Assembly: GCA_023663685.1 (NCBI GenBank)
Contig: JAMPHB010000001.1
Span: 809,456-864,493 of the forward strand
Reading direction: 5' to 3'
Origin: Blautia sp.
Lineage (GTDB): Bacteria; Bacillota; Clostridia; Lachnospirales; Lachnospiraceae
Length of the DNA stretch: 55,038 bases
Below the pieces are notes generated by a model. The model had not been told where the DNA came from. It made no database searches and worked only from the letters and a program-made list of their open reading frames with translations. The translations under genes and the position numbers were made by a program. Positions 42,299 through 52,919 of the stretch are shown one piece after another. Within the stretch, counting starts at the first letter, position 1. Each line of letters starts with the position of its first letter.

Positions 42299-42327
42299 AT
42301 TATACACAGACTCCTCTGGGAAGTCAA
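42299..42327 (-). promoter_or_regulatory. Internal sigma-A promoter before rpmJ
   Basis: Minus-strand -35 TTGACT (42327-42322), 17-nt spacer, -10 TATAAT (42304-42299). It can drive rpmJ-rpsM-rpsK-rpsD-rpoA-rplQ apart from the upstream genes. The leader includes CACTTT/AAAGTG and GCCG/CGGC mini hairpins followed by TTTTT. Confidence 0.82.
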
Positions 42328-42334
42328 GGAATTT

Positions 42335-42553
42335 TTACTTATCCCTCCAAATAATTCTTCCCTTGGTCAAATCATAGGGAGACATCTCTATCGTAACCTT
42401 ATCTCCCGGCAGGATACGGATAAAATTCATCCGAAGCTTCCCGCTGATGGTCGCCAGAATCTGGTGCCCGTTCTCAAGCTCTACCTTAAAAAATGCGTTC
42501 GGCAGCTTTTCCACTACCACGCCCTCTACCTCGATCACATCTGCCTTTGACAT
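42335..42553 (-). CDS. infA: Translation initiation factor IF-1
   Basis: 72 residues, a single S1-like OB fold. [40 protein letters not shown], and [20 protein letters not shown] are standard. Binds the A site of the 30S subunit at initiation. It lies 33 nt after map; the KOW-domain gene sometimes found between them is missing. Confidence 0.98.
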   Translation of the reverse strand: MSKADVIEVEGVVVEKLPNAFFKVELENGHQILATISGKLRMNFIRILPGDKVTIEMSPYDLTKGRIIWRDK

Positions 42554-42586
42554 AACTTTCTTTCCTCCCGCAATGTCTACATGAAT

Positions 42587-43375
42587 TTAAAAGAGCTCCA
42601 TAAAGCCCGCTTCCTTTTCCTCCTCCGTCAGAGAAAGAATTTCCGGCTTTCCTTCCGTAATAAGAATCGTATTCTCATAATGGGCGGACAATGACATATC
42701 CTCTGTAACTACCGTCCACTCGTCATCCATCCACAGCACATCTGCCGTCCCGAGATTGATCATCGGCTCCACCGCAAGCGTCATACCCTGCTTTAGCTTC
42801 ACCCCCGGAAACAGCTTCCGGTAATTGGGAATCTCCGGCTCCTCGTGAAGATTACTTCCAATCCCATGCCCGCACAGATCTCTCACTACACCGTAACCGC
42901 AGCTCTGCGCATAGCTCCCAATCGCCCGGGAGATGTCGTGGAGATGATTTCCTGCCACCGCCTTCTTCATTCCCTCGAAAAAGGATTGTCTGGTTCTCTC
43001 AATTAAAAGCCGGGCCTCCTCGCTGATCTCACCCACCGCCACGGTTCTGGCGGCATCCGAATGATAGCCTTTGTAGATGACTCCCGCATCGAGACTTACA
43101 ATATCTCCCTCCTTAAGGATCCGGTCCGTTCTCGGTATCCCATGAACAACCTCCTCATTGACAGAGACACAGATGGACGCGGGATATCCGCAATAATTTT
43201 TGAAGGAAGGTTCGCAGCCATGGCCGCGGATCATAGCCTCTCCCAACTGGTCAATATCCATCGTAGACATACCCGGTCTGATTTCTTTTCCAAGCCGCTG
43301 ATGCACATCGGCGAGGATACGCCCCGCCTCACGCATCAGCTCAATCTCCCTGGGAGACTTAATCGTTACCGACAT
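42587..43375 (-). CDS. map: Methionine aminopeptidase, type I
   Basis: 262 residues; removes the first Met of new proteins. Metal ligands in order: Asp in VSLDAGVIYKGYHSDAARTV (both Asp), His in LCGHGIGSNLHEEPEIPN, Glu in LAVEPMINLG, and the C-terminal Glu in YENTILITEGKPEIL. The start at 43375 begins 1 nt after the adk stop (TAGAATG); longer readings into adk are shadow sequence. Type Ia, without an N-terminal zinc extension. Confidence 0.97.
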   Translation of the reverse strand: MSVTIKSPREIELMREAGRILADVHQRLGKEIRPGMSTMDIDQLGEAMIRGHGCEPSFKNYCGYPASICVSVNEEVVHGIPRTDRILKEGDIVSLDAGVIYKGYHSDAARTVAVGEISEEARLLIERTRQSFFEGMKKAVAGNHLHDISRAIGSYAQSCGYGVVRDLCGHGIGSNLHEEPEIPNYRKLFPGVKLKQGMTLAVEPMINLGTADVLWMDDEWTVVTEDMSLSAHYENTILITEGKPEILSLTEEEKEAGFMELF

Positions 43376-43376
43376 T

Positions 43377-44021
43377 CTACGCTCCCAGGATTCCCACGAT
43401 CGCAGCAAACACATCGTCCATCGGCTGTGTTCCGTCCACAGATTTCAAAATCCCCTGCGCCTTGTAGTAATCAATCAGCGGCTGCGTCTGCTCATGGTAC
43501 ACAGACAGACGCTTCTGAACTGTCTCCGGCTTATCATCGTCACGAAGCACGGTATCGCTTCCGCAGGCGTCGCACTTGCCCTCTGTCTTCGTCGGGTTGA
43601 ACACGATATGATAGGTCGCCCCGCAGTTTAAGCAGGCACGTCTTCCTCCCATACGGTTTACAATGTTCTCGTCGGGCACATCTACGTCGATTGCATAATC
43701 CATGGTCTGACCAATCTTCTTAAGCGCGGCGTCAAGCGCCTCTGCCTGCGGGATTGTTCTCGGAAATCCATCCAGAACAAATCCGTTCTTGCAATCATCC
43801 TGCTGGATTCTGTCCATCACCAGATCACAGGTCAGCTCGTCGGGAACGAGAGCCCCCTGATCCATGTAGGTCTTTGCCTTTTTCCCCAGCTCCGTGCCGT
43901 TCTTGATGTTAGCCCGGAAAATATCCCCGGTAGAAATGTGCGGAATGTCATACTTTGCCGCAATCTGCTTTGCCTGTGTGCCCTTGCCGGCTCCCGGAGC
44001 CCCTAACATAATAATTTTCAT
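43377..44021 (-). CDS. adk: Adenylate kinase with zinc LID
   Basis: 214 residues. P-loop [11 protein letters not shown] at the N-terminus, NMP-binding [25 protein letters not shown], and a LID with four Cys (CLNCG and CDACG), the zinc-binding Gram-positive form. Interconverts ATP, AMP and ADP. The start at 44021 is set by AAAGGAGAATGAAT and by the family opening [10 protein letters not shown]; the ATG at 44027 is within that ribosome site. Confidence 0.97.
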   Translation of the reverse strand: MKIIMLGAPGAGKGTQAKQIAAKYDIPHISTGDIFRANIKNGTELGKKAKTYMDQGALVPDELTCDLVMDRIQQDDCKNGFVLDGFPRTIPQAEALDAALKKIGQTMDYAIDVDVPDENIVNRMGGRRACLNCGATYHIVFNPTKTEGKCDACGSDTVLRDDDKPETVQKRLSVYHEQTQPLIDYYKAQGILKSVDGTQPMDDVFAAIVGILGA

Positions 44022-44051
44022 ATTCATTCTCCTTTTTAATAGTATTACAAT

Positions 44052-44081
44052 GGAGATACCGAGATCAGCCCCGGTATCTCC
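44052..44081. other. Hairpin between secY and adk
   Basis: A perfect 10-bp inverted repeat, GGAGATACCG (44052-44061) and CGGTATCTCC (44072-44081), in the 67-bp gap between secY and adk. No T run follows on the minus strand; it may tune adk levels or mRNA cleavage. Confidence 0.6.
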
Positions 44082-44088
44082 AAGATAA

Positions 44089-45405
44089 TTAGTCGTTCAA
44101 AAATCCTTTATAATAGCGAACTCTCATCTGCGACTCTACCTGCTTTAAGGTTTCAATAATAACGCCGACAATAATGATGATGGAGGTTCCGCCGAAGGAT
44201 ACATCCGCTTTGAACACGCCGTTGAAGAAAATCGGAATAACAGCTACAATCGTCAGCCCGACCGCTCCAATAAAGACAATATAGTTAAGAATCTGGTTCA
44301 GGTAATCGCTGGTAGCCTTTCCCGGCCGGATACCCGGAATAAAGCCTCCCGCCTTCTTCATGTTATTTGCAATCTCCAGCGGATTAAAGGTAATCTGCGT
44401 GTAGAAATAGGCAAATGCGATGAGAAGCAGCACATAAACCAGAAGGCCGATGGAATAGACCGGCTCCTCCGGGTTGCACCAGTTGGACTGGGACAGACCC
44501 CTTAAAATTTTACTTCCGATGCCGGTTCCGTTTCCCTTGCCGATAATGCTTGCAATGATTACAGGCGTCTGCATCAGAGACTGGGCAAAAATGACCGGAA
44601 TCACGCCGCCGGTGTTCACCTTAAGCGGAATGTGCGTAGACTGTCCGCCCACCTGCCTGCGCCCCTGAAGCTTCTTGGAATACTGTACCGGAATTCTCCG
44701 CTCAGCTCCCTGAAGCACCACTACAAACACAACCATCGCCGCAATGATAGCGAGAATGATGAGCCCCGCCACGATTCCCTTCGGAATAGACTTGTTCGCG
44801 ATGAACTGATCCCAGAGTGTTCCGAGATCCTGCGGCATACGGGAAATAATGTTGATAACCAGCACGATAGAAATACCATTGCCGATTCCCTTTTCCGTGA
44901 TGCGCTCGCCGATCCACATAAGCACCGCGGAACCAGCAGTGAGGGTCGTCACCACCATGATCACCGTAAGCGGACTGTCATCGGACAGATAGCCGCCGCG
45001 GTAAAATCCGATTGTCATAGCGATTGCCTCAATCAGACCAAGGCCAATCGTCACATAACGGGTAATGGAGGCAATCTTCTTTCTTCCCTCCTCGCCGTCA
45101 CGCTGCATCTCCTCCAGCTTCGGAATCGCTATCGTGAGGAGCTGCATAATGATGGAAGCCGTAATATACGGTGTGATATTTAGTGCGAAAACAGACATGT
45201 TCTCAAAGGAACCGCCGGTGATCGCTCCGAAAAATCCAAGGCCGTCCGCAGACTGGCTCTCCCACCACTCCCGAAAGACATCACCCTCTACCCCCGGAAT
45301 CGGCAGCTCGCTGCCAAGCCGGATCACGATCAGCATAAGGAACGTGAAAAGAATTCTGTTTCGGATGTCCTTAACTTTAAATGCATTACGCAGTGTCTCG
45401 AGCAT
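44089..45405 (-). CDS. secY: Protein translocase subunit SecY
   Basis: 438 residues, ten membrane helices. Signatures: [15 protein letters not shown] before the plug, [18 protein letters not shown], and [14 protein letters not shown], plus [20 protein letters not shown] near the C-terminus. Forms the SecYEG channel. The start ATG overlaps the rplO stop by one base (TAATG). Confidence 0.97.
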   Translation of the reverse strand: MLETLRNAFKVKDIRNRILFTFLMLIVIRLGSELPIPGVEGDVFREWWESQSADGLGFFGAITGGSFENMSVFALNITPYITASIIMQLLTIAIPKLEEMQRDGEEGRKKIASITRYVTIGLGLIEAIAMTIGFYRGGYLSDDSPLTVIMVVTTLTAGSAVLMWIGERITEKGIGNGISIVLVINIISRMPQDLGTLWDQFIANKSIPKGIVAGLIILAIIAAMVVFVVVLQGAERRIPVQYSKKLQGRRQVGGQSTHIPLKVNTGGVIPVIFAQSLMQTPVIIASIIGKGNGTGIGSKILRGLSQSNWCNPEEPVYSIGLLVYVLLLIAFAYFYTQITFNPLEIANNMKKAGGFIPGIRPGKATSDYLNQILNYIVFIGAVGLTIVAVIPIFFNGVFKADVSFGGTSIIIIVGVIIETLKQVESQMRVRYYKGFLND

Positions 45406-45845
45406 TAAACCACCTCTGCTTTTCCACCAAGAGCCTCGATCTTCTCCTTCGCGCTTGCGCTAAAGGCATTCGCCTGAACGGTAAGCTTCTTGGTAAATTC
45501 TCCGTTTCCGAGAATCTTTACGCCATCCCTCGGGTTCTTCACAATACCAGCCTCCATCAGCGTCTCCACCGATACGACAGCGTCATTGTCGAACCGCTCC
45601 AGGACGGAGAGGTTGATTCCAACGATTTCCTTGGAATTTCTGCACTTAAAACCTCTCTTGGGTATTCTTCTGTATAAGGGCATCTGACCGCCTTCAAAGC
45701 CCGGTCTCGGAGCTCCTGAACGGGCCTTCTGACCCTTGTGCCCCTTACCTGCGGTCTTGCCGTTGCCGGAACCATGTCCACGGCCTCTACGGAAATTACC
45801 ACTTTGCACGGAGCCTTCCGCCGCTTTTAAACTAGATAAATCCAT
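45405..45845 (-). CDS. rplO: 50S ribosomal protein L15
   Basis: 146 residues. [12 protein letters not shown], the Gly-rich [20 protein letters not shown] and [17 protein letters not shown] are characteristic. Start at 45845 after AAGGAGGTGCCAAA; the open frame to 45866 is leader. Late assembly protein near domain II of 23S rRNA. Confidence 0.97.
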   Translation of the reverse strand: MDLSSLKAAEGSVQSGNFRRGRGHGSGNGKTAGKGHKGQKARSGAPRPGFEGGQMPLYRRIPKRGFKCRNSKEIVGINLSVLERFDNDAVVSVETLMEAGIVKNPRDGVKILGNGEFTKKLTVQANAFSASAKEKIEALGGKAEVV

Positions 45846-45869
45846 TTTGGCACCTCCTTGTCTCAATCT

Positions 45870-46055
45870 TTAAACTTCTTCTACCTTCAGATACGGTCTC
45901 ACCTTGCGGATTGCACCCTGTGTAGCCGCATTGTCCGGCAACTCAACCGTCTTGTTCATCTTGGTCAGGCCAAGAGCCTCGATGGTTTTTTTGTTCTTCG
46001 GAACAGCACCGATCGTAGACTTAATAAGCGTAACCTTCACTCTCTTATCTGCCAT
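45870..46055 (-). CDS. rpmD: 50S ribosomal protein L30
   Basis: 61 residues, the typical small L30: VKVTLIKSTIGAVPKNKKTI, LGLTKMNKTVELPDNA and IRKVRPYLKVEEV. Present in this cluster in most Firmicutes, as here between rpsE and rplO. Confidence 0.97.
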   Translation of the reverse strand: MADKRVKVTLIKSTIGAVPKNKKTIEALGLTKMNKTVELPDNAATQGAIRKVRPYLKVEEV

Positions 46056-46068
46056 GATTTGCTCCTCC

Positions 46069-46578
46069 TTAACCTAAGATTTCTTCTACAGACTTGCCGC
46101 GGAGTCTTGCAACCTCCTCCGGGCTTCTGAGCTGCTTTAATGCCTCGATGGTCGCAAGCACGACATTCTGCTTGTTGTTAGAGCCCAGCGACTTGGTACG
46201 GATATTCTTGATTCCTGCAATCTCGCATACGGAACGCGCGGGACCTCCGGCGATGATTCCGGTACCTTCCGGAGACTTCTTTAAAAGAACCGAAGCACCG
46301 GTGTATTTTCCTGTCACATCGTGCGTGATGGAGCTGTGCTCGTCTAATTTTACGTTTACAAGGCGCTTGATTGCGTCTTCCTTGCCCTTGCGGATGGCTT
46401 CCGGAATCTCAGCAGCCTTGCCAAGTCCGGCGCCAACATGGCCGTTCTTGTCACCAACAACAACGAGAGCTGTGAAACGCATGTTACGTCCACCCTTAAC
46501 AACCTTTGTTACACGCTTGATGTCAACAACCTGATCAACTAATTCTAATTGACTCGCATCAATGATTTCACGTTTCAT
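46069..46578 (-). CDS. rpsE: 30S ribosomal protein S5
   Basis: 169 residues. Double-stranded RNA-binding N-terminal domain ([40 protein letters not shown]) and C-terminal domain ([20 protein letters not shown]). The VGDKNGHVG loop is the region where spectinomycin resistance and ram changes arise; it looks wild type. Confidence 0.98.
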   Translation of the reverse strand: MKREIIDASQLELVDQVVDIKRVTKVVKGGRNMRFTALVVVGDKNGHVGAGLGKAAEIPEAIRKGKEDAIKRLVNVKLDEHSSITHDVTGKYTGASVLLKKSPEGTGIIAGGPARSVCEIAGIKNIRTKSLGSNNKQNVVLATIEALKQLRSPEEVARLRGKSVEEILG

Positions 46579-46590
46579 GTTTGTCTCCTC

Positions 46591-46959
46591 CTAGAATTCT
46601 AAGCCAGCTTCTCTCGCCGCGTCCGCCAGTGCCTTTACCTTGCCTGCGTAAATATATCCGCCACGGTCAAAGACAACTGTGGTGATTCCCTTATCCAGAG
46701 CCTTCTTAGCGATTACTGTGCCGAGCTTTGCAGCAGCGCCCATATCATTGGTCTTCTCTACCTCCGCCTTCACATCCTTCTCTAAGGTAGAAGCTGCCAC
46801 GAGGGTATTTCCAACTGTATCATCAATAATCTGAACATACATATGGTTATTGCTTCTGAATACAGACATGCGGGGACGCTCTGCTGTACCGGAAAGATGA
46901 TTACGCATTCTTTTATGTTTCTTCTCACGAACTACCGTTCTTGACTTTTTACTAACCAT
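46591..46959 (-). CDS. rplR: 50S ribosomal protein L18
   Basis: 122 residues. Basic N-terminus ([20 protein letters not shown]), [13 protein letters not shown], and C-terminal [20 protein letters not shown]. Binds 5S rRNA together with L5. Confidence 0.98.
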   Translation of the reverse strand: MVSKKSRTVVREKKHKRMRNHLSGTAERPRMSVFRSNNHMYVQIIDDTVGNTLVAASTLEKDVKAEVEKTNDMGAAAKLGTVIAKKALDKGITTVVFDRGGYIYAGKVKALADAAREAGLEF

Positions 46960-46977
46960 TTTTGTCCACTCCTTTAA

Positions 46978-47517
46978 TTATTTCTTTCCAGTCTTACCAA
47001 CCTTGCGGCGGATCACCTCATCGGCATACTTGATACCCTTGCCCTTATACGGCTCAGGTCTTCTCTTGTCTCTGATCTCTGCTGCGTACTGGCCAACCTT
47101 TTCCTTGTCGATTCCCTTGACGGTAATCTTGTTATCTTCTACAACTGATTCCAGTCCCTCCGGATCCTCCATCTCAACCGGATGTGAGTAACCAAGATTC
47201 AGCGTAAGCTTCTTCCCGGACTTGGATGCTCTATAACCGACACCGTTTACCTCCAGAACCTTTGCATAACCGTCGGTAACGCCAACAACCATGTTGTTGA
47301 TCAGTGTCCTTGTCAATCCGTGTAAGGATTTCATTCTCTTTAAGTCATTCGGTCTTGTTACAATGATTTCAGAGCCCTCTTCTTTGATTTCCATCTCAGA
47401 CGGAAGTGTTCTCTCAAGAGTTCCCTTTGGACCTTTCACAGTCACATGATTATTTTCTGCGATCTCGACGGTCACACCAGCCGGGATGGCGATTGGCATT
47501 CTTCCTATTCGTGACAT
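46978..47517 (-). CDS. rplF: 50S ribosomal protein L6
   Basis: 179 residues, two similar L6 domains. [40 protein letters not shown], and the C-terminal signature [20 protein letters not shown]. Lies near the factor-binding site. Confidence 0.98.
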   Translation of the reverse strand: MSRIGRMPIAIPAGVTVEIAENNHVTVKGPKGTLERTLPSEMEIKEEGSEIIVTRPNDLKRMKSLHGLTRTLINNMVVGVTDGYAKVLEVNGVGYRASKSGKKLTLNLGYSHPVEMEDPEGLESVVEDNKITVKGIDKEKVGQYAAEIRDKRRPEPYKGKGIKYADEVIRRKVGKTGKK

Positions 47518-47538
47518 GCCCGTACCTCCTTTTTATAT

Positions 47539-47940
47539 TTACCAAACAAACGCTAATACTTCTCCGCCGACCTTGAGCTTTCTCGCTTCCTTGTCGGTTA
47601 CAATTCCCTGATTCGTAGAAAGGATTGCAATTCCCAGGCCTCCAAGCACACTCGGGATCTCATCCTTGCCTGCATACACACGAAGACCCGGCTTGGAAAT
47701 TCTCTTGATTCCGGTAATAACCTTCTCATTCTTGTCTACGCCATACTTTAATGTTACACGAATAGTCTTAAAGCTGCCATCCTCTATGATCTCATACTTC
47801 TCAATATATCCCTCATCGACCAGAATGCCGGCAATGGCAACCTTGATCTTAGAAGATGGAATATCTACTGTATCATGCTTTGCAGTATTCGCATTACGAA
47901 TTCTTGTAAGCATATCTGCGATTGGATCACTTGTCATCAT
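47539..47940 (-). CDS. rpsH: 30S ribosomal protein S8
   Basis: 133 residues. [20 protein letters not shown], then [20 protein letters not shown] and the C-terminal [20 protein letters not shown]. Central-domain 16S binder; in E. coli it represses the spc operon. The first of two Met codons is used here after GGAGGAAATATACAGC. Confidence 0.97.
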   Translation of the reverse strand: MMTSDPIADMLTRIRNANTAKHDTVDIPSSKIKVAIAGILVDEGYIEKYEIIEDGSFKTIRVTLKYGVDKNEKVITGIKRISKPGLRVYAGKDEIPSVLGGLGIAILSTNQGIVTDKEARKLKVGGEVLAFVW

Positions 47941-47964
47941 GCTGTATATTTCCTCCTTTTCATT

Positions 47965-48150
47965 TTACCAGGATGCCTTCTTAACCCCCGGAATCTGACC
48001 TTTATAAGCTAACTCACGGAAACATACTCTACAGATTCCGTACTTTCTTAAAACTGAATGTGGACGTCCACAAATTCTGCAGCGGGTGTACTCTCTGGTA
48101 GAGAATTTCGGTTTGCGCTGCTGCTTGATCTTCATACTTTTCTTAGCCAT
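47965..48150 (-). CDS. rpsN: 30S ribosomal protein S14, zinc type
   Basis: 61 residues, the short zinc-binding S14 (type Z, also named rpsZ). Ligands CRICGRPH and CRVCFREL are intact. Basic throughout, starting [20 protein letters not shown]. Confidence 0.98.
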   Translation of the reverse strand: MAKKSMKIKQQRKPKFSTREYTRCRICGRPHSVLRKYGICRVCFRELAYKGQIPGVKKASW

Positions 48151-48165
48151 TAAAATTCCCTCCTA

Positions 48166-48705
48166 TTATTTTGCAAATGGCATGTTGAACAAAGTCAATA
48201 GCTCACGGGCTTCCTCGTCCGTCTTTGCGGTGGTAACGAAAATAACGTCCATACCGCGAACCTTGTCTACCTTATCGTACTCAATCTCCGGAAAAATAAT
48301 CTGCTCTTTGATACCAAGCGCATAATTTCCGCGTCCGTCAAAGGCGTTCGGATTCACTCCACGGAAGTCACGCACACGCGGCAGGGCCAGATTGATCAGA
48401 CGGTCCGCAAACTCGTACATCTTCTCTCCGCGCAGGGTTACCTTGCAGCCAATCGGCATATTCTCACGGATCTTAAAGTTCGCAATTGCGTTCTTCGCCT
48501 TCGTCATAATCGGCTTCTGTCCGGTGATGATCTCCATATCCTTCATCGCCGCCTCGAGAATCTTCGCATTCTCCTTCGCCTCACCGACACCCATATTCAC
48601 TACGATCTTGTCGAGCTTAGGAATCTCCATTGTGTTCTTGTATCCGAACTTCTTGGTCATTGCGTCCTTGATCTCGTTCTCATACTGTTCTCTCAGTCTA
48701 CTCAA
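48166..48705 (-). CDS. rplE: 50S ribosomal protein L5
   Basis: 179 residues. [40 protein letters not shown] and [20 protein letters not shown] are diagnostic. Binds 5S rRNA and forms bridge B1b with S13. Confidence 0.98.
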   Translation of the reverse strand: MSRLREQYENEIKDAMTKKFGYKNTMEIPKLDKIVVNMGVGEAKENAKILEAAMKDMEIITGQKPIMTKAKNAIANFKIRENMPIGCKVTLRGEKMYEFADRLINLALPRVRDFRGVNPNAFDGRGNYALGIKEQIIFPEIEYDKVDKVRGMDVIFVTTAKTDEEARELLTLFNMPFAK

Positions 48706-48728
48706 TGTTCTTCTCCTCCTCTCTCCAA

Positions 48729-49040
48729 CTAATCGATGATGTCGCCGGTGGATTTCGCAAAACGTACTTTTCTGTCTCCATCCATCTTGAAGCCTACACG
48801 GGTAGCCTTACCCTTGTGAAGATACATTACGTTCGAGATCTGAATCGGCGCCTCCTGGTGAAGAATGCCGCCCTGCTGGTTGGTCATGCTCGGCTTCGCA
48901 TGTTTTGTCACCATGTTGACGCCCTCGACCAGCACCGTATTTTTCTTCTTGTTTACGGCAATTACCTTGCCCTCTTTGTCCTTATCCTTGCCGGCGATCA
49001 CTTTGACCATATCGCCTTTTTTAATCTTCATACTTGCCAT
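48729..49040 (-). CDS. rplX: 50S ribosomal protein L24
   Basis: 103 residues. KOW motif at the start ([20 protein letters not shown]), then [20 protein letters not shown]. Assembly initiator. The start at 49040 follows ATAGGAGGACGAAG; a start nine bases later (MKIKKG) is nearly as likely and closer to the usual family N-terminus. Confidence 0.93.
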   Translation of the reverse strand: MASMKIKKGDMVKVIAGKDKDKEGKVIAVNKKKNTVLVEGVNMVTKHAKPSMTNQQGGILHQEAPIQISNVMYLHKGKATRVGFKMDGDRKVRFAKSTGDIID

Positions 49041-49050
49041 CTTCGTCCTC

Positions 49051-49419
49051 CTATAATACTTCCGGAGCCAGAGAAACAATCTTCATAAACTGCTTCTCGC
49101 GAAGCTCGCGGGCTACCGGCCCAAAGATACGGGTTCCTCTCGGAGTCTTGTCTTCCTTGATGATCACTGCTGCGTTCTCATCAAACTTGATATATGAGCC
49201 ATCCTTGCGGCGGGCGCCCTTCACTGAGCGAACAACTACGGCCTTTACAACATCGCCCTTCTTAACAACGCCGCCCGGTGTTGCATCTTTAACGGTAGCA
49301 ACGATTATATCACCGATATTCGCATACCTTCTGGTAGATCCACCCATAACGCGGATAACAAGTAACTCTTTGGCGCCGGTATTGTCTGCAACCCTGAGTC
49401 TGCTTTCCTGCTGTACCAT
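49051..49419 (-). CDS. rplN: 50S ribosomal protein L14
   Basis: 122 residues. [40 protein letters not shown] and [20 protein letters not shown] match L14 end to end. Forms bridge B5/B8 and the RsfS binding face. Confidence 0.98.
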   Translation of the reverse strand: MVQQESRLRVADNTGAKELLVIRVMGGSTRRYANIGDIIVATVKDATPGGVVKKGDVVKAVVVRSVKGARRKDGSYIKFDENAAVIIKEDKTPRGTRIFGPVARELREKQFMKIVSLAPEVL

Positions 49420-49438
49420 GCTTTTTGCCCTCCCTTAA

Positions 49439-49696
49439 TTATTTTGCTCTCTCCATGATTTCTACAAGTCTCCATCTTTTTTCCTTGGATAATGGTCTTG
49501 TCTCCATCACTCTGACTGTATCTCCGATCTTTGCATCGTTCTTCTCGTCATGGGCCTTCAGCTTATATGTTCTCTTCACGATCTTGTTGTACAGCGGATG
49601 TCTCTCGTTATTCTTCACTGCCACAACGATTGTCTTATCCATCTTATCGCTCACAACCGTACCCACGCGTGTTTTTCTAAGATTTCTTTCTTCCAC
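49439..49696 (-). CDS. rpsQ: 30S ribosomal protein S17
   Basis: 85 residues, OB fold. [40 protein letters not shown] and [20 protein letters not shown] are standard. Early 16S 5' domain binder. Confidence 0.98.
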   Translation of the reverse strand: MEERNLRKTRVGTVVSDKMDKTIVVAVKNNERHPLYNKIVKRTYKLKAHDEKNDAKIGDTVRVMETRPLSKEKRWRLVEIMERAK

Positions 49697-49715
49697 GATT
49701 AGACTCTCCTCTCTA

Positions 49716-49925
49716 TTATTCTGCAGCTCTTGCCTTCTCGGTGATCACAGTCTGGATTCTTGCAATATTCCGGCGAACCTCTTTGATTCTTGCTGTGTTA
49801 TCCAGCTGATTGGTCGCGTTCTGGAATCTCAGGTTAAAGAGCTCCTTCTTTGCGTCCACCAGCTTTGACTGCAGATCCGTGACATTCTGGGATTTTAATT
49901 CTTCTAAATATGCACTAGTTTTCAT
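49716..49925 (-). CDS. rpmC: 50S ribosomal protein L29
   Basis: 69 residues, two-helix hairpin protein by the exit tunnel: [56 protein letters not shown]. Start at 49925 lies inside the end of rplP (11-nt overlap) after GGAAGGCGGTGCAGCAA, so it is translationally coupled. Confidence 0.96.
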   Translation of the reverse strand: MKTSAYLEELKSQNVTDLQSKLVDAKKELFNLRFQNATNQLDNTARIKEVRRNIARIQTVITEKARAAE

Positions 49926-50352
49926 TTGCTGCACCGCCTTCCAACTCTGCACGAGAAACTATTTTACATTTGCAGGGTAACTTGTGCGTGGCAAGACGCA
50001 GCGCCTCGCGGGCTACCTCCTCCGACACGCCGGCAATCTCAAACATAACTCTGCCCGGCTTTACTACGGCTACCCAATACTCAAGGTTACCTTTTCCTTT
50101 ACCCATACGAACACCCATAGGCTTCTGCGTCACAGGCTTCTCCGGGAAAATCTTGATCCAGACCTTACCGCCACGCTTGATATATCTCGTCATAGCGACA
50201 CGAGCCGCCTCAATCTGGTTTGCTTTGATCCAGCAGGGCTCTAAAGCGACAATACCGTACTCTCCATAGGTGATCGTATTGCCTCTGGTGGCCTTTCCGG
50301 CCATAGAACCGCGGAACTGCTTACGATGTTTTACTCTCTTCGGCATTAACAT
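49915..50352 (-). CDS. rplP: 50S ribosomal protein L16
   Basis: 145 residues. [40 protein letters not shown] and [20 protein letters not shown] are characteristic. Helps position A-site tRNA. Separated from rpsC by 2 nt. Confidence 0.98.
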   Translation of the reverse strand: MLMPKRVKHRKQFRGSMAGKATRGNTITYGEYGIVALEPCWIKANQIEAARVAMTRYIKRGGKVWIKIFPEKPVTQKPMGVRMGKGKGNLEYWVAVVKPGRVMFEIAGVSEEVAREALRLATHKLPCKCKIVSRAELEGGAANEN

Positions 50353-50354
50353 AA

Positions 50355-51011
50355 TTACTGAGCCCCTCCTTCCTTGTTACCCTTCGCAGGAAGCACCTCG
50401 CCCTTGTAGATCCACACCTTTACGCCAACCTTGCCGTAGGTGGTATCTGCCTCAGCGAAGCCATAATCAATATCTGCGCGAAGTGTCTGAAGCGGAATCG
50501 TCCCCTCCGAGTAAAACTCTGTGCGGGCCATATCCGCGCCGCCCAGACGGCCGGAGCAGGAAGTCTTGATTCCCTTGGCGCCGGACTTCATCGCACGACC
50601 CATGCAGGACTTCATTGCACGGCGGAAGGAAACACGGTTCTCAAGCTGCAGCGCGATATTCTCTGCTACAAGCTGTGCATCCCGGTCCGGTCTCTTGACC
50701 TCCTTGATATCCACCACCAGCTTCTTGTCTGTGAGCTTCTGCACCTCGCCTTTGATCTTCTCGATCTCTGCGCCGCCCTTGCCGATCACAACGCCCGGCT
50801 TTGCGGTGTAAATGATTACTTTCACACGGTCGGAAGCGCGCTCGATCTCAATCTTTGACACACCTGCTGCGTACAGCTTCTTCTTCAAAAATGTTCTGAT
50901 ATTGTAATCTTCTACCAGATAATCAGCGAAATCACCCTCTGCATACCACTTAGAGTCCCAATCCTTGATTACGCCGACTCTCAATCCATGCGGATTTACC
51001 TTCTGTCCCAT
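50355..51011 (-). CDS. rpsC: 30S ribosomal protein S3
   Basis: 218 residues. Opens [20 protein letters not shown]. Type II KH domain with GKGG in [18 protein letters not shown] (about 70-85), and the C-terminal S3 domain with [20 protein letters not shown] and [20 protein letters not shown]. Lines the mRNA entry channel. Confidence 0.98.
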   Translation of the reverse strand: MGQKVNPHGLRVGVIKDWDSKWYAEGDFADYLVEDYNIRTFLKKKLYAAGVSKIEIERASDRVKVIIYTAKPGVVIGKGGAEIEKIKGEVQKLTDKKLVVDIKEVKRPDRDAQLVAENIALQLENRVSFRRAMKSCMGRAMKSGAKGIKTSCSGRLGGADMARTEFYSEGTIPLQTLRADIDYGFAEADTTYGKVGVKVWIYKGEVLPAKGNKEGGAQ

Positions 51012-51020
51012 GACTGCCTC

Positions 51021-51407
51021 CTATCTCTCATCAAGCACAATTGTAATATGGCTCATTCTTTTCTCAATCCTGTAAGCCCTGCCCTGTGCCCTCGGTTGAA
51101 TTCTCTTCATTGTCGGTCCCTTATTGGCAAAGCACTCTGCCACATAAAGGTTCTCCGCCTTCAAACCATTGTTGTTCTCTGCATTCGCAATCGCTGACTT
51201 AAGCAGCTTCTCGATCACGCTTGATGCGTATCTCGGATTGTAGGATACGATCGCAAGCGCGGTCGCAACGTCCTTCCCACGGATTGCATCTAACACGAAG
51301 CATGCCTTTGTCACGGACATTCTAGCATAGGATAACTTTGCTGAAGGTCTGGTGTCTTTTACTTCGTTTCTCTCTCTCTTGATCTGGGATCTGTGTCCTC
51401 TTGCCAT
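51021..51407 (-). CDS. rplV: 50S ribosomal protein L22
   Basis: 128 residues. KLSYARMSVTKACFVLDAIR, the exit-tunnel hairpin KGPTMKRIQPRAQGRAYRIE and C-terminal SHITIVLDE are seen. The hairpin is where macrolide-resistance changes occur; no insertion is evident. The N-terminus is about 10 residues longer than in E. coli. Confidence 0.98.
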   Translation of the reverse strand: MARGHRSQIKRERNEVKDTRPSAKLSYARMSVTKACFVLDAIRGKDVATALAIVSYNPRYASSVIEKLLKSAIANAENNNGLKAENLYVAECFANKGPTMKRIQPRAQGRAYRIEKRMSHITIVLDER

Positions 51408-51429
51408 GACGAAAACCTCCTTTCAAAAA

Positions 51430-51711
51430 TTATCTTACGCCTGACTTCTTCTCGTCCTTGCCGTGCCCTCTGTAGGTTCTGGTCGCAACAAACTCGCCGA
51501 GCTTGTGGCCAACCATATCCTCTGTCACATATACCGGAACATGCTTTCTTCCGTCATGCACCGCAAAGGTGTGGCCGACAAATGACGGGAAGATGGTAGA
51601 ACGGCGGGACCAGGTCTTGATAACCTGCTTGTCACCGGAAGCGTTCATAGCATCCACTTTTTTCAGTAAGCTTGCATCTGCAAACGGTCCTTTTTTCAAT
51701 GAACGTGCCAT
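51430..51711 (-). CDS. rpsS: 30S ribosomal protein S19
   Basis: 93 residues. [40 protein letters not shown] and [20 protein letters not shown] identify it. Located in the 30S head with S13. Confidence 0.98.
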   Translation of the reverse strand: MARSLKKGPFADASLLKKVDAMNASGDKQVIKTWSRRSTIFPSFVGHTFAVHDGRKHVPVYVTEDMVGHKLGEFVATRTYRGHGKDEKKSGVR

Positions 51712-51726
51712 TTTCTAACCTCCTAA

Positions 51727-52569
51727 TTATTTGATCGCTCTACCGTCTCTTCTTCTTACGATGAGCTTGTTCGACTGCTTGTTCTTCTTTCTGGTCTTAA
51801 GGCCAAGCGCAGGCTTGCCCCATGGTGTACACGGACCCGGACGTCCAACCGGAGCCCTTCCCTCTCCACCACCGTGCGGATGGTCGTTCGGGTTCATAAC
51901 GGAACCGCGGACAGTCGGGCGAACGCCCATATGGCGCTTACGTCCGGCCTTGCCGATATTTATGAGGTTGTGGTCGCCGTTGCCGACAACGCCGACCGTT
52001 GCGCGGCACTGAATCGGAACCATGCGCATCTCGCCGGAGGGAAGACGCAGCGTCGCATACTTTCCTTCCTTTGCCATGAGCTGTGCGCTGTTTCCCGCAG
52101 AGCGAACCATCTGCCCGCCCTTGCCCGGCATCAGCTCGATATTGTGAATCTGTGTACCAACCGGAATATTCTCCAGCGGCAGACAGTTGCCGACTCTCAC
52201 CTCCGCATCCGGGCCGTTCATAACCTTCATGCCGTCCGTGAGTCCTGCCGGAGCCAGGATATATGCCTTCTGGCCGTCTGCATAGCAGATCAGCGCAATG
52301 TTCGCCGTGCGGTTCGGATCGTACTCGATACCGATCACCGTTGCCGGAATGCCGTCCTTCCTTCTCTTAAAATCAATGATTCTGTACTTTCTTCTATTCC
52401 CACCGCCATGGTGACGAACCGTGATCTTACCCTGATTATTACGGCCTGCGTGCTTTTTCAGGGAAGTGGTCAGGGACTTCTCCGGAGTCTTCTTAGTGAT
52501 CTCAGAGAAATCAGAACCGGTCATATTCCTTCTGGAAGGTGTATATGGGTTATATTTCTTGATTCCCAT
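51727..52569 (-). CDS. rplB: 50S ribosomal protein L2
   Basis: 280 residues. [40 protein letters not shown], and the C-terminal [20 protein letters not shown] with the conserved His important for peptidyl transfer. The largest ribosomal protein in the cluster; strongly conserved. Confidence 0.98.
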   Translation of the reverse strand: MGIKKYNPYTPSRRNMTGSDFSEITKKTPEKSLTTSLKKHAGRNNQGKITVRHHGGGNRRKYRIIDFKRRKDGIPATVIGIEYDPNRTANIALICYADGQKAYILAPAGLTDGMKVMNGPDAEVRVGNCLPLENIPVGTQIHNIELMPGKGGQMVRSAGNSAQLMAKEGKYATLRLPSGEMRMVPIQCRATVGVVGNGDHNLINIGKAGRKRHMGVRPTVRGSVMNPNDHPHGGGEGRAPVGRPGPCTPWGKPALGLKTRKKNKQSNKLIVRRRDGRAIK

Positions 52570-52619
52570 TGTTGTTCTCCTTTCAAACTATTCTTGCCAG
52601 TAACGCGCCTGCGGGCGAA

Positions 52620-52919
52620 TTACAGACCCGAGAAAATCTCAATATCCTTGCTGTCCTCGGTAAGCTGGACGATCGCCTTCTTGGTCTTTGCGGTCTTGCC
52701 AACCACCATACCGCGTCTCTTCTTCTTGCCGTCGTAATTCATGGTGTTGACCTTCGCCACCTTGGTTCCCTCGAACATTCTCTCGACCGCGTCCTTGATC
52801 ATGGTCTTGTTCGCCTCCGGGTGAACCAGAAACGTATACTTCTTCTCCGCCATTGCAGCCATGCTCTTCTCGGTCACCAGCGGCTTGAGGATTACATCAT
52901 AATACTGTATGTTTGCCAT
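52620..52919 (-). CDS. rplW: 50S ribosomal protein L23
   Basis: 99 residues. [40 protein letters not shown] and [20 protein letters not shown] match. Docking site for trigger factor and SRP at the exit tunnel. Its start overlaps the rplD stop by one base (TAATG). Confidence 0.98.
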   Translation of the reverse strand: MANIQYYDVILKPLVTEKSMAAMAEKKYTFLVHPEANKTMIKDAVERMFEGTKVAKVNTMNYDGKKKRRGMVVGKTAKTKKAIVQLTEDSKDIEIFSGL

